Source of the DNA: Bdellovibrio sp. GT3
GTDB lineage: Bacteria; Bdellovibrionota; Bdellovibrionia; Bdellovibrionales; Bdellovibrionaceae
Reading direction: 5' to 3'
NCBI RefSeq assembly: GCF_037996765.1
Contig: NZ_JBBNAD010000001.1
Location: 1 to 64,000, forward strand
DNA length: 64,000 nucleotides
This document shows, piece after piece, positions 53,737 through 62,546 of this stretch. Position numbers and translations under genes: made by a program. Under the pieces are notes generated by a model, which was given only the letters and a program-made list of their open reading frames with translations, searched no databases and was not told where the DNA came from. Within the stretch, counting starts at the first letter, position 1; each line of letters starts with the position of its first letter.

Positions 53737-55098
53737 ATGTCGAAACGAAAAAAGAAATCTTCAGCAGCGGAAAATCTGATTGAGTCACTGATGGACGATG
53801 TCCGTGGTATTCAAGAGGATGGTTCGTTCCATAAAGATGAGAAGCCGGTGGCCGATGAGCCGACGGATTATCATCAGGCGTCTTCTGCAAGTGCAGATGG
53901 TGATGAAGATATGTGGTCAGGCCTTGAAAAGGACGTCGGTGCCGATATCGATGAATCTGAATTCAATGGTGGCATGGCTGAATATACCAGTGCTGAACAA
54001 GGCGACGACTATGAAAATAAAGTTGTCGAAGAGTTTTCTTCCGGTGATGAAATGCTGGACGGGGAAAAACCCGTAGGTTTCGATATTCCTCCTCGCCCTA
54101 AATATGAGACTCCTTCAATGGAGGCTTATGACGGTCCTTCCAGCGAAGGGGACTATCAGGCGATCGATAGCATTGACGATATCGCCAGCGTCGAGAGTGA
54201 TGATGATCATGTCGTGGAAATGCCTGAGTACCAGGATGATTTCACCAGTCCGGTGGATTCTCTGGCGGCATCCATGGGCGAGGACTCCAAAGAAGACAAA
54301 ACAGTTTCCATTCAGGATTCAGCGGCCTCCAGTTCGCACACAAATGCAACCAATACAGACGCGGATCGCACATTGGCGGTTTCAGGATTTGCCAATGCCA
54401 GATTAGGTGCGCGTAAGTCACCGAATGTTGATGTGAAAGTCAGCGTCGGTAATTTCCGTGGCAGCAATCGTGCGGGTTCTGCGAATGTGATGACATCCGT
54501 GGATGCAAGTCTTGCGCAGGCAGAGAATCTGAAGTTGGCGCAACAGCGTATTCTGGAGCTGGAAAAAGAAGTTGAATTCCTGCGCAGCGAGAATGAGGAG
54601 CTGGCTTCGGCCGGTGAAATCATTCGCACTCGTACTGACGAGCTGGGTGTGCGCATTGTCGCGATTGAGAAGGAAAAAGCGGAAGACCGTGAATCCTTCC
54701 AAAGCGAAATCCTGATTCTGAAGGGTAATCTTCAGTATAAGGAAAACGAAGTTGCCAAAGCTCGCGTGAAAGTCGATGAGCTGGAAACTCGACTTAAATC
54801 TGATTTCAAAAAGATCCGTGTTCGCGAACGCGAACTGGAAAATCGTCTAGAGCTTTTGCGTGCTGAAAAAGCGGCATTAGTTCGGTCCAAAGATGAGTAT
54901 ATTCTAGACCAGAAAAGAAAGATTGATCAGCTTTCCCAGGAACTCGATAATTATCGTAATAAGTGTCTTGAGTTGAACAAGACTATCGAGGGGAATCAGG
55001 ACCAATTCAAACGTACGGAGCGTGCTCTGCGTTTGGCTCTTTCTAATTTGGAAGTCAAAGAAGAAGGCGGCCCGGTTCCACTCAAAAAAGCTGAGTAG
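53737..55098 (+). CDS. Acidic disordered/coiled-coil protein
   Basis: Encodes 453 residues. A basic start (KRKKKSS) is followed by about 200 residues rich in Asp, Glu and Ser and low in hydrophobics (DDVRGIQEDG, SSGDEMLDGE, SVESDDDHVVEMPEY), likely disordered. From about 260 to 440 a continuous coiled coil is predicted (ILELEKEVEFLRSENEEL, VRERELENRLELLRAEKAAL). No signal peptide. The layout is like scaffold or cytoskeleton-adaptor proteins, but no family is recognised. It is followed closely by a metallophosphoesterase and pgi. Confidence 0.72.
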   Translation: MSKRKKKSSAAENLIESLMDDVRGIQEDGSFHKDEKPVADEPTDYHQASSASADGDEDMWSGLEKDVGADIDESEFNGGMAEYTSAEQGDDYENKVVEEFSSGDEMLDGEKPVGFDIPPRPKYETPSMEAYDGPSSEGDYQAIDSIDDIASVESDDDHVVEMPEYQDDFTSPVDSLAASMGEDSKEDKTVSIQDSAASSSHTNATNTDADRTLAVSGFANARLGARKSPNVDVKVSVGNFRGSNRAGSANVMTSVDASLAQAENLKLAQQRILELEKEVEFLRSENEELASAGEIIRTRTDELGVRIVAIEKEKAEDRESFQSEILILKGNLQYKENEVAKARVKVDELETRLKSDFKKIRVRERELENRLELLRAEKAALVRSKDEYILDQKRKIDQLSQELDNYRNKCLELNKTIEGNQDQFKRTERALRLALSNLEVKEEGGPVPLKKAE

Positions 55099-55104
55099 GA
55101 ATTC

Positions 55105-56259
55105 ATGGACCCCACATCACCAGTAGAAACCAGGACAGAATCCAGCGATGGCAGCCAGACGGTTGTCAAACCTGCACCTGTAAAGAAAATCAAGGTGGTT
55201 ATCAGCGATTTGCATTTGGGCAAAGGACGTCTTTTGCCTGAAGGTGGTATCAATTCCCTGGAAGAATTCTATTACGGCGAAAAACTGGTGGAGTTTATTC
55301 ACTACTACTCCACGGGTGTTTATCGTGACTACGAGGTGGAGTTGATCATCAATGGTGACTTCTTCAACTTCCTGCAGTGTGATTACAAAGGTCACTTTCT
55401 TTCCGTTATTACTGAAGCGGTCACCCTGGATATTTTAAAGGATGTGGTCAAAGGCCATGAAAATGTCTTTAAGGCCATGGCAGAGTTTGCAGCGAAGCCT
55501 GGCAAATCCATTACCTATATTGTGGGCAACCATGATCAGGGGATGTTGTGGCCCGCTTGTCGCGCCTATGTAAACCAGGTGATTGGTGCGCCGGTGCGCT
55601 TTAAAAACATCGTTTATTTCTTTGATGGTGTACATATCGAGCACGGCCACATGCACGAAGCTGCAAACCGTATGGACCCCAAAAAGTTTTTCCTGAAAAA
55701 GAATCTGGTAGAGCCTATTTTGAATCTTCCGTTCGGCTCCCATTTCTTTTTGGAAGTCGTTCTAAAGATCAAGCAAACGTATCCCCACGTGGACAAGATT
55801 CGCCCTTTCGGGAAAATGGTGCGCTGGGCGTTGCTGAATGAGACCATGACGATGGTTAAGGCCTTCGCCATGGCCTATAAATACTTCTTTAAAAGTGCCT
55901 TCGTTAAAGATCCTCGCCGTAATTGGCCATTGAAACGTATTATCCAGGTCATCCTGGAAAGTGCGATTTTTCCGGATTTAAGTGAGTCGGCGCGTAAAAT
56001 CCTGGGGGACGACAGGGTTCATACGGTGGTTTTTGGACACACCCATGTGTACCAGTACCGCCAGTGGTCTGAACACAAAGAATATTTTAACACAGGAACA
56101 TGGACTGAGATCACTTCTTTAGATATCGTGTCTCTTGGAAAAATCACGAAATTGACCTATTGCCTGATTGAATATCCAGAAGACGGCGGACGCCCACGTG
56201 GACGTCTGAAAGAGTGGAACGGATATCACCGTATCGAGGAAGACGTCGCGATTTCGTAG
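55105..56259 (+). CDS. Calcineurin-like metallophosphoesterase
   Basis: Encodes 384 residues. All metal-binding motifs are present: VVISDLHLGKG near 32-41, INGDFFNF near 78-85, IVGNHDQG near 138-144, HIEHGHMHEAAN near 177-187, and FGHTHVYQYR near 312-320. The protein lacks a signal peptide, so it acts in the cytoplasm. The extra helices between the fourth and fifth motif (about 200-295) resemble those of membrane-associated members such as LpxH-like enzymes, but the substrate is unknown. It starts 6 bases after the coiled-coil gene and is probably co-transcribed with it. Confidence 0.88.
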   Translation: MDPTSPVETRTESSDGSQTVVKPAPVKKIKVVISDLHLGKGRLLPEGGINSLEEFYYGEKLVEFIHYYSTGVYRDYEVELIINGDFFNFLQCDYKGHFLSVITEAVTLDILKDVVKGHENVFKAMAEFAAKPGKSITYIVGNHDQGMLWPACRAYVNQVIGAPVRFKNIVYFFDGVHIEHGHMHEAANRMDPKKFFLKKNLVEPILNLPFGSHFFLEVVLKIKQTYPHVDKIRPFGKMVRWALLNETMTMVKAFAMAYKYFFKSAFVKDPRRNWPLKRIIQVILESAIFPDLSESARKILGDDRVHTVVFGHTHVYQYRQWSEHKEYFNTGTWTEITSLDIVSLGKITKLTYCLIEYPEDGGRPRGRLKEWNGYHRIEEDVAIS

Positions 56260-56296
56260 TTTTTCCAAACAACCGCTGTTGGAAAGAGAAATCACG

Positions 56297-57511
56297 ATGT
56301 TGGAAATCACACAGGCCAAATTCACAAATCCCGATAATCTTATTCAGGAATGCCAGTCATCTTTGAAATTGTTTTTGCAAAGAAAAGAGATCGGCTTTCC
56401 GCAATTGGTTGAGCGAATCAACCTGTGGCAACAGTCCCATAAAATGGGCGCAGAGTTTTCTGCAAAATTCAAAAAAATGGTGATCGTGGGGTTGGGGGGA
56501 AGCTCCCTGGGCACACGTGTAATTCGCGAAGTCTTTAATGCCAACAACATGTTCTTCGTTGATAACGTTGATGCCTTGGTATTTGAAACCTTGATCGACG
56601 AGTTGGGTGATCTGAAAGACGTAGCCTGGGCTTTCATTTCCAAAAGCGGAACAACCATTGAATCCTTGTGTGCATTGGAGCTTTTGGATCAAGTTTATAA
56701 AGATGAAGGTTTGCACCTTCCCTCAAATTCGATTGTTATCTCTGAAAGCAAAGCCAGCTCTTTAACAGAATGGGCTCGCAAGCACAAAGTTCCAGAATGC
56801 GAAATTCCAGTGGATGTCGGTGGTCGCTTTTCGGTTCTTTCACCAGTGGGAATGTTTCCTGCTGCGTACCTTGGATTGGATCTTGAAAAGTTCCGCGTGG
56901 GTGCAAAACGTGCTTTGTTGGATACTGCGACGATCACGCAAACAATGGCGCAGGTTATTCAGTCTTACAATCGTGAAGAGTGGATCACTCTTCTGTGGTC
57001 CTACAATTCCCGCATGAAAGACTTCGGCGGCTGGTTTGCACAGTTGTGGGCGGAGTCTTTGGGTAAACCAGTGACTCGCGCAGGAACTCCAGCGCCAAGA
57101 GTATCAACTCCGATTGCAGCGATTGGTGCCTCCGACCAGCACTCCATCCTGCAACAGGTGATGGAAGGCACAAAAGACAAGTTCGTGATCTTCCAGCGCG
57201 TGGATGAAGCTGAAGGCGGCTCTATGCGTATCAAAAATGCGCAATTCAAAGAAACAATGGATCTGCAAGGTCGCACGATGGGTGAGCTGTTGAAGGCAGA
57301 AGCTTTGGCAACCCAAGAAGCCCTGGTTGCCAACGGTGTTTCAACAATGACTTTGAAAACAAAAGCCTTGGATGAAGAAACATTGGGTTACCTGTTCATG
57401 TTCTGGCAGTTGGTTGTGGCAGGATTGGGCGAATACCTGAAGATTGATGCTTTCAATCAGCCAGGTGTAGAGGCCGGTAAGATTTTGGCAAAGGCCAAGC
57501 TTAAGAAGTAA
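56297..57511 (+). CDS. pgi: Glucose-6-phosphate isomerase
   Basis: ATG 56297 is chosen over a TTG six codons before it. The 404-residue enzyme interconverts glucose-6- and fructose-6-phosphate. VIVGLGGSSLGTRVI, FISKSGTTIESL, VDVGGRFSVLSPVGMFPAAY (signature) and the C-terminal NQPGVEAGK, where the Lys helps ring opening, are present. The short form (about 400-450 residues) occurs in many bacteria. It lies 37 bases after the phosphoesterase and is followed by a terminator. It links the sugar-uptake module at the right end to glycolysis. Confidence 0.95.
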   Translation: MLEITQAKFTNPDNLIQECQSSLKLFLQRKEIGFPQLVERINLWQQSHKMGAEFSAKFKKMVIVGLGGSSLGTRVIREVFNANNMFFVDNVDALVFETLIDELGDLKDVAWAFISKSGTTIESLCALELLDQVYKDEGLHLPSNSIVISESKASSLTEWARKHKVPECEIPVDVGGRFSVLSPVGMFPAAYLGLDLEKFRVGAKRALLDTATITQTMAQVIQSYNREEWITLLWSYNSRMKDFGGWFAQLWAESLGKPVTRAGTPAPRVSTPIAAIGASDQHSILQQVMEGTKDKFVIFQRVDEAEGGSMRIKNAQFKETMDLQGRTMGELLKAEALATQEALVANGVSTMTLKTKALDEETLGYLFMFWQLVVAGLGEYLKIDAFNQPGVEAGKILAKAKLKK

Positions 57512-57536
57512 TTTTTAAATTCATTTAGAGGAAAAA

Positions 57537-57575
57537 GGGAACTCCGCAACAACTCAAAGCGGAGTTCCCTTTTTT
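57537..57575. terminator. Bidirectional terminator
   Basis: GGGAACTCCGC pairs with GCGGAGTTCCC around 11 bases, with T-runs on both strands. It separates pgi from the convergent hemerythrin-like gene. Confidence 0.9.
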
Positions 57576-57578
57576 ATT

Positions 57579-58100
57579 TCACTGCAATTGATCCGGCGAA
57601 GAATGCGGATACAGGTGGTGTTCGCTGTTTTGCAGGACCTCGATGTGTCTTTGCATTTCCAAATATATCAATCCCAACTCGATCCGCTTGTCGAGTGTCG
57701 TGGCCACATCAAGTTCCGGCAGAAGGTCCCTTTCCTCTACCATGATTTGATGAAGCGCCATCTCTGCGAGGACGCGGGCTTTCAGCATAAACGATCCCTC
57801 GGATGTTGTTGCCTCCATGTCTTTGCAGATCTGCAGGGCCAGGCGATGCTCTAATTCGCCTTCTGATATCTCGACCGTAAACCGATGTTCGTATTTTAAA
57901 CACTTGTACCAGGTTTCCAGCTCGGGGCCGACGTGCGCCTCGAGCAGCAGTGCGAGTTTTTGGAATGCTTCCTGTTTTTTCAAGTAAGGTTCGTTGTCAT
58001 CTTTAAGGGTGCTTAAGAGGGCTTTCAAATTCCTGTGATCGTCTTTGATAATTTGAACGATGTCATAGGGATGGGATTTTCGTGTGCGTATTTGTTCCAT
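57579..58100 (-). CDS. Hemerythrin-like (HHE) domain protein
   Basis: Encodes 173 residues. A four-helix HHE-type domain is suggested by IIKDDHRNLKALLSTL, LALLLEAHVGPELETWY, then HQIMVEERDLLPELDV and RHIEVLQNSEHH, with the spaced His and Glu residues that bind a di-iron centre. Such proteins store or sense oxygen or nitric oxide, or repair iron clusters; which applies is unknown. A single gene converging on pgi. Confidence 0.78.
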   Translation of the reverse strand: MEQIRTRKSHPYDIVQIIKDDHRNLKALLSTLKDDNEPYLKKQEAFQKLALLLEAHVGPELETWYKCLKYEHRFTVEISEGELEHRLALQICKDMEATTSEGSFMLKARVLAEMALHQIMVEERDLLPELDVATTLDKRIELGLIYLEMQRHIEVLQNSEHHLYPHSSPDQLQ

Positions 58101-58203
58101 CGCAAGCGCCTCCGTCTGAGGGGAAGCTTTTGCAAGCGATGGTCCTGACGAAATTTAGAGCTGTACTAAAATCTATTGGCAGTAGAAGAGCCTGCATGAG
58201 AAA

Positions 58204-58230
58204 ACACAGAGGATTTTTGCCCCTCCGTGT
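58204..58230 (-). terminator. Probable terminator after ROK kinase
   Basis: ACAC-GAGG pairs with CCTC-GTGT with one mismatch, followed on the minus strand by TTTTCTC. It lies 15 bases after the ROK kinase stop codon. Confidence 0.5.
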
Positions 58231-58244
58231 GGATTTTTGGAATG

Positions 58245-59216
58245 TTATTTACCAGATTTGCTGTAAAGATGCGGAAGGTATCCCGCACCCAAAACGCCTG
58301 CGTGATTCTTTGTTTTGGCGATTTCGATTTTGCATTCAAGATCAGTATTGATCCCGCGAATGAATTTCGAGTAGTTCGTTTTCATTTCTTTGAAGTAAAG
58401 ATCCTTGATTTTGATCAGGCCACCGCTGATGAAGATTTTTTCCAGATGAAATGAAAGGGAAAGATCATGGCAAAGACTTGCCAAAGCTACAGCCATGTCT
58501 GAATACAACTTACCGTATTTAGGATCTTTGGTGTCCACCAACTCCTCGACAGAGTTTCCAGTGAAACCCATTTCTTTCGCCCGGCGCAAAAGACCGGTTC
58601 CAGAAGCCAGGCCCTCGACAGTGTAGTGGTGAATTTTGTCAGGATTGTTTTTCAAGCCCATCATGTCGACCACGAAGTGCCCACATTCAGAACCCATCCC
58701 GCGGCTTTGGCAGGGCATACCGTTAAAGATAATTCCAGAGCCCACACCTGTTCCCACAGTAACGACAGCAAAGGAATTCATGCCCTTTGCTCCGCCAACC
58801 CAGCCTTCCGCCAAAGCAGCAGCCGTGGCATCGTGCTGGAAGTAAACTTTCGTTTTAAATCCGTGTTTTACGATTTCCTTTTCAACCATGTCGCGGATAG
58901 GAACAACTTTCCAACCAGGATAATTCACCGGATTTATAAGTTTTCCTTCCTCAGCATTCAAAGGTCCGGCACTAGCCAGGCCGATGCCTTTAAAGACAGT
59001 TGCAGAGGTCTCTTTAGGAAAACGTTTTTTGAAATCAAGTGCGATGTCAGTCATGACTTGGATCACGCGTTTTTGAGTTTTTTGGGCAGAGCCCTCGCGT
59101 TTCATGTCGACAGGAACTTTGATGAAATCAAGCATCTCTCCGTGGTTATCCAGAAGAGCTGCAGCCAGCTTGGTTCCGCCCAAGTCGAAACCAATGGTAT
59201 AAGTTTTTTTCGTCAT
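58245..59216 (-). CDS. ROK-family sugar kinase (glucokinase-like)
   Basis: Start taken at ATG 59216, 7 bases after the amylase stop; a GTG at 59249 inside the amylase gene is an alternative. The 323-residue protein has the ATP-binding IGFDLGGTKLAAAL, GIGLASAGPLN, FQHDATAAALAEGW, VTVGTGVGSGIIF and the GSECGHF zinc/sugar loop of ROK kinases. It most likely phosphorylates glucose or a related sugar released from maltodextrins, which fits its position after amylase and the ABC transporter. Confidence 0.9.
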   Translation of the reverse strand: MTKKTYTIGFDLGGTKLAAALLDNHGEMLDFIKVPVDMKREGSAQKTQKRVIQVMTDIALDFKKRFPKETSATVFKGIGLASAGPLNAEEGKLINPVNYPGWKVVPIRDMVEKEIVKHGFKTKVYFQHDATAAALAEGWVGGAKGMNSFAVVTVGTGVGSGIIFNGMPCQSRGMGSECGHFVVDMMGLKNNPDKIHHYTVEGLASGTGLLRRAKEMGFTGNSVEELVDTKDPKYGKLYSDMAVALASLCHDLSLSFHLEKIFISGGLIKIKDLYFKEMKTNYSKFIRGINTDLECKIEIAKTKNHAGVLGAGYLPHLYSKSGK

Positions 59217-59223
59217 AGATTTT

Positions 59224-60669
59224 TTATTTTTTGTTTTTAAATTGCTCACGGTTCAAAAGTACCAGAGATGAGTATGGAGGCAAGGTCACAGTGATAGTTC
59301 CGTCAGATTTGACGTTGTATTTCATATCCGTGCATTTGCGTAGCTGACGGCTGTAAGACGGGCCAGTCAGGTCACAGTAGTTGCCCGCAGGCAGGCCTGT
59401 TTGCAAGTCACGTGTGATGGAGTTGTTTGAAAAATTCAAAGCAACAAAACCCAAATTACCGCGGCTGAATGCAACAAAACTGAAGCCGTCAGTGTTCCAG
59501 TTGTTCACGTAGAATGCTTTGTCCGTCTGATTTCTGAAGTTGACCATAGCGGCCACCTCAGGAAGGCGGTGTTCGCAAGTCCAAGGGGCTACACATGTGT
59601 TATCGTTGGCAAGGACATTCAAAGTGCGCAGATTTGGGCCGATCGGTGGACCTTGATCGTAAGATGTGAAATCGTAGCCTGAATACACCTGCGGATAACC
59701 GTAAGGATAAGCCAGCATATAGATTTGAGCCAGGCGATACACATTGTGATCAGCCCCCGTGTAGCGAAGGATGTTTCCATCGCCGGTTCTTTCAAGATCA
59801 TGATTCGTCACGAACACCAAAGAATGTTCGCTGTCAGGAAGACCGCGGGACAGGTTTAAAAGATTTCCCAGGCCACCATACTTGATGCTGCCACCAAGAA
59901 TGAATGGATATTCGTAAGCCGTAACATCACCACCAGCAAAGTAGTCACCGTATTGAACCGGGCCGCCGTTTTCATGGATGATTTCCTGAAACACGTAAGC
60001 GCTGCGTTTCATCTTACGAACGATTTGCGCGATATCACGGGCAGGAATGTGTTTTGCGGCGTCAATGCGGAAGCCCGAAACACCCAAATCAAGCATGTGG
60101 TTCAGATATTCAGCAATTGTCTGCTGAACTTTCGGTGCTCCCGTTGCTAAATCCGCAAGCCCTACCAACTGGCAGTACTGCAATTCATACAGGTCACGAT
60201 AGTTGACGATGTTGTCATGACCATTGCGACCACAAGCGTGGAAATCGTTGGAAGTATAAAGTCCCGGATATTCTTTGTGAGTGAATTTGGAACCCGCAAA
60301 GCCGACACCTTGTGGAAATCCAGCCATGTGATTGATAACTGCATCAGCATAGACATCGACACCAGCGGCGTTACAACGTCTGACCATGTCGGCAAATTCG
60401 GCTTCATTGCCTCCGCGGGATTCCAATTTATAGCTGATAACTTGATAGCGCTCCCACCATGCGCCGTTGTGAATCATGTGTTCGTGGGGAGGAGAAACTT
60501 GAACGGCAGAAAAACCAGAGGGACCCAGATAAACTTCACACTCGCGTGCAACATCTCTCCATGGCCACTCAAAAAGTTGCACGAATACTGTTCTTGGAGC
60601 TGCAAGCGCTGAACTTGTGCCCAACAAAACAGTCAGGAGTAAGATTGAACGTTGCAACTTTGAAAACAC
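59224..60669 (-). CDS. Exported alpha-amylase (GH13, animal-type)
   Basis: GTG start at 60669 with GGAGT upstream; a signal peptide (LQRSILLLTVLLGTSSALA) leads the 481-residue enzyme. It hydrolyses internal alpha-1,4 bonds of starch or glycogen. Catalytic residues: Asp in SGFRIDAAKH near 200, Glu in YVFQEII near 235, Asp in FVTNHDLERTG near 292; also DAVINHM. The Arg in GFRIDAAKH and the Asn in VTNHD are two of three chloride ligands known from animal-type amylases. The protein has no starch-binding add-on. Substrate could be prey glycogen. Confidence 0.93.
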   Translation of the reverse strand: MFSKLQRSILLLTVLLGTSSALAAPRTVFVQLFEWPWRDVARECEVYLGPSGFSAVQVSPPHEHMIHNGAWWERYQVISYKLESRGGNEAEFADMVRRCNAAGVDVYADAVINHMAGFPQGVGFAGSKFTHKEYPGLYTSNDFHACGRNGHDNIVNYRDLYELQYCQLVGLADLATGAPKVQQTIAEYLNHMLDLGVSGFRIDAAKHIPARDIAQIVRKMKRSAYVFQEIIHENGGPVQYGDYFAGGDVTAYEYPFILGGSIKYGGLGNLLNLSRGLPDSEHSLVFVTNHDLERTGDGNILRYTGADHNVYRLAQIYMLAYPYGYPQVYSGYDFTSYDQGPPIGPNLRTLNVLANDNTCVAPWTCEHRLPEVAAMVNFRNQTDKAFYVNNWNTDGFSFVAFSRGNLGFVALNFSNNSITRDLQTGLPAGNYCDLTGPSYSRQLRKCTDMKYNVKSDGTITVTLPPYSSLVLLNREQFKNKK

Positions 60670-60677
60670 GCGGACTC

Positions 60678-61721
60678 CTATAGCCTCTGATTTTGTCCTG
60701 TTTTCTTATCAAACAGGTGGGCCTTTGTCAGATCTATTTTTAGTGGAACCTTTTGACCCTTGGAAAATTTATCCAAGGAATCCGTAATAATTCTCACGCT
60801 TTGTCCCTCTAATTGACCGTGCAGCATCTGTTGGCCACCTAAGTTTTCTGACAGTTCCACCGTGTAGTCACCCAAGGCAATGTCCTGGCTACCCAGATCG
60901 CCCTTATTGATTTTAAAGCTTTCAGGGCGGACTCCCAAAACTTGGTCGGCTTTTTGGGCCTCCGGCCATGGCAGGCGGCGAACGATGCTGCCTTCCATGA
61001 AATTCATTTCAGGGGAGCCGATGAAACTTGCGATGAACATGTTTTTAGGGCGGTGATAGATCTCGGTTGGTGTTCCGACTTGTTCGATCACGCCGTCTTT
61101 CAATACAGCGATACGGTCGCCCATAGTCGTCGCTTCCATTTGATCATGGGTTACATAGATCATCGTGGATTTTGAATTTTCATGCAGGCGTTTGATTTCA
61201 ACACGCATTTGCGTGCGCAAGTGAGCATCCAAATTTGAAAGAGGTTCATCAAACAAAACCACCGGTGTCTGGCGAGCCAGGGCACGTCCCAAAGCCACGC
61301 GTTGACGTTGACCACCGGAAAGTTCTTTCGGGCGACGAGCCAGCAGGTGAGAAATTTGCAAAAGATCCGCGATCTCTTTCACGCGCTTGGCGATTTCAGC
61401 CTGAGCCATGTTTTTCAATTTCAAACCAAAGCCCATGTTTTCTTCGACTGTCATATGTGGATACAAAGCATAGCTTTGGAAGACCATTGCCAAGTCACGA
61501 TCCTGAGGCTCCACGTTGTTGATGACTTTGCCGCCTACTTTGATAGTTCCTGAATCCAATGTTTCAAGACCTGCCAATGTACGAAGCAAGGTGGATTTGC
61601 CACAACCGGAAGGTCCGACCAAAACCAGGAACTCACCCGCAGCGATATCCAGGGAAATGTCTTTTAGAACTTTTGCCGAACCAAAACTTTTTGCGCAGTT
61701 GGAAAATTCAATTGTAGCCAT
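60678..61721 (-). CDS. ABC transporter ATPase, MalK/UgpC type
   Basis: ATG 61721 chosen (AGGTG just upstream, overlapping the permease stop region); a GTG two codons before is possible. The 347-residue ATPase has Walker A GPSGCGKST, Q-loop VFQSYALYPHMTV, signature LSGGQRQRV, Walker B VVLFDEPLSNLD, and the C-terminal regulatory domain found in carbohydrate importers. It energises the fused permease and second permease of this operon. A specific substrate can only be inferred from the neighbouring amylase. Confidence 0.93.
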   Translation of the reverse strand: MATIEFSNCAKSFGSAKVLKDISLDIAAGEFLVLVGPSGCGKSTLLRTLAGLETLDSGTIKVGGKVINNVEPQDRDLAMVFQSYALYPHMTVEENMGFGLKLKNMAQAEIAKRVKEIADLLQISHLLARRPKELSGGQRQRVALGRALARQTPVVLFDEPLSNLDAHLRTQMRVEIKRLHENSKSTMIYVTHDQMEATTMGDRIAVLKDGVIEQVGTPTEIYHRPKNMFIASFIGSPEMNFMEGSIVRRLPWPEAQKADQVLGVRPESFKINKGDLGSQDIALGDYTVELSENLGGQQMLHGQLEGQSVRIITDSLDKFSKGQKVPLKIDLTKAHLFDKKTGQNQRL

Positions 61722-61727
61722 ATTCAC

Positions 61728-62546
61728 CTAACCCTTCACGCTTCCCATTGTCATACCAGAGACCAAATAACGGGAAATACTGATGAACAAAATCAAAACA
61801 GGAATACTGACGATCAATGCTCCTGCTGCATACAGGCCCCATTGAGTGGCAAGACTTGCCTGGAACGAACGAAGTCCCAATGGCAATGTGTAAAGCTGCG
61901 GATCCTGCAGTACCACAGCTGCAATAACGTACTCTGACCAACTGGCCATGAAACTGAACAATGCCGTGATAACCAACGCCGGGGAGGAAATTGGCAGGAT
62001 AATTTTTGTGAAAATCATCCAGCGGGAGCAGCCATCCAATAATGCAGCTTCTTCCAGTTCACGCGGAATAGTGTCGTAGTAGGCCTTCATTTGCCAGATA
62101 CAGAATGGCAGTGCGGTTGAGGAGTAAATAATGAACAAACCCCAAAAGCTGTCGATCAGGTGTAACTGGGACAAAATAATGAAAAACGGCAGCATCAACA
62201 TCGTTGCCGGAAACATTTGTGTCGTCAGCAAAGAGAACAGCATCATGTTACGACCGCGAAAGCGGTAGCGTGACAAAGCGTAGGCACTGCATGAAGCCAG
62301 GGCAACACCCGCCAGGGTCGTCACACCGCTGATGATCAATGAGTTTTTCATCCAGATCAAAAAGTCAGTTTCGGTGAAAAGTGAAACAAAGTTTTTGTAA
62401 GTGGCGTTGGGTCCGATGATTTCCAGGCTTTGAGTTTGAAAGGCGTTATCGCCACGCAAAGACACGGAGATCACATAGACAATCGGATACAGTGAAAACA
62501 CCGCGAACAACAAAACAGAGATCCATGCAAAAAGACGTTTCAACAT
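61728..62546 (-). CDS. Carbohydrate ABC permease, MalG type
   Basis: Encodes 272 residues with six membrane segments. The cytoplasmic loop that docks to the ATPase is EEAALLDGCSRWMIFTKIIL, followed by LPISSPALV. An N-terminal FSLYPIVYVISVSL and the MKNSLIISG segment are typical of MalG-type permeases. Its start codon overlaps the stop of the fused MalE-MalF gene by one base, and its own stop touches the ATPase start. Confidence 0.92.
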   Translation of the reverse strand: MLKRLFAWISVLLFAVFSLYPIVYVISVSLRGDNAFQTQSLEIIGPNATYKNFVSLFTETDFLIWMKNSLIISGVTTLAGVALASCSAYALSRYRFRGRNMMLFSLLTTQMFPATMLMLPFFIILSQLHLIDSFWGLFIIYSSTALPFCIWQMKAYYDTIPRELEEAALLDGCSRWMIFTKIILPISSPALVITALFSFMASWSEYVIAAVVLQDPQLYTLPLGLRSFQASLATQWGLYAAGALIVSIPVLILFISISRYLVSGMTMGSVKG

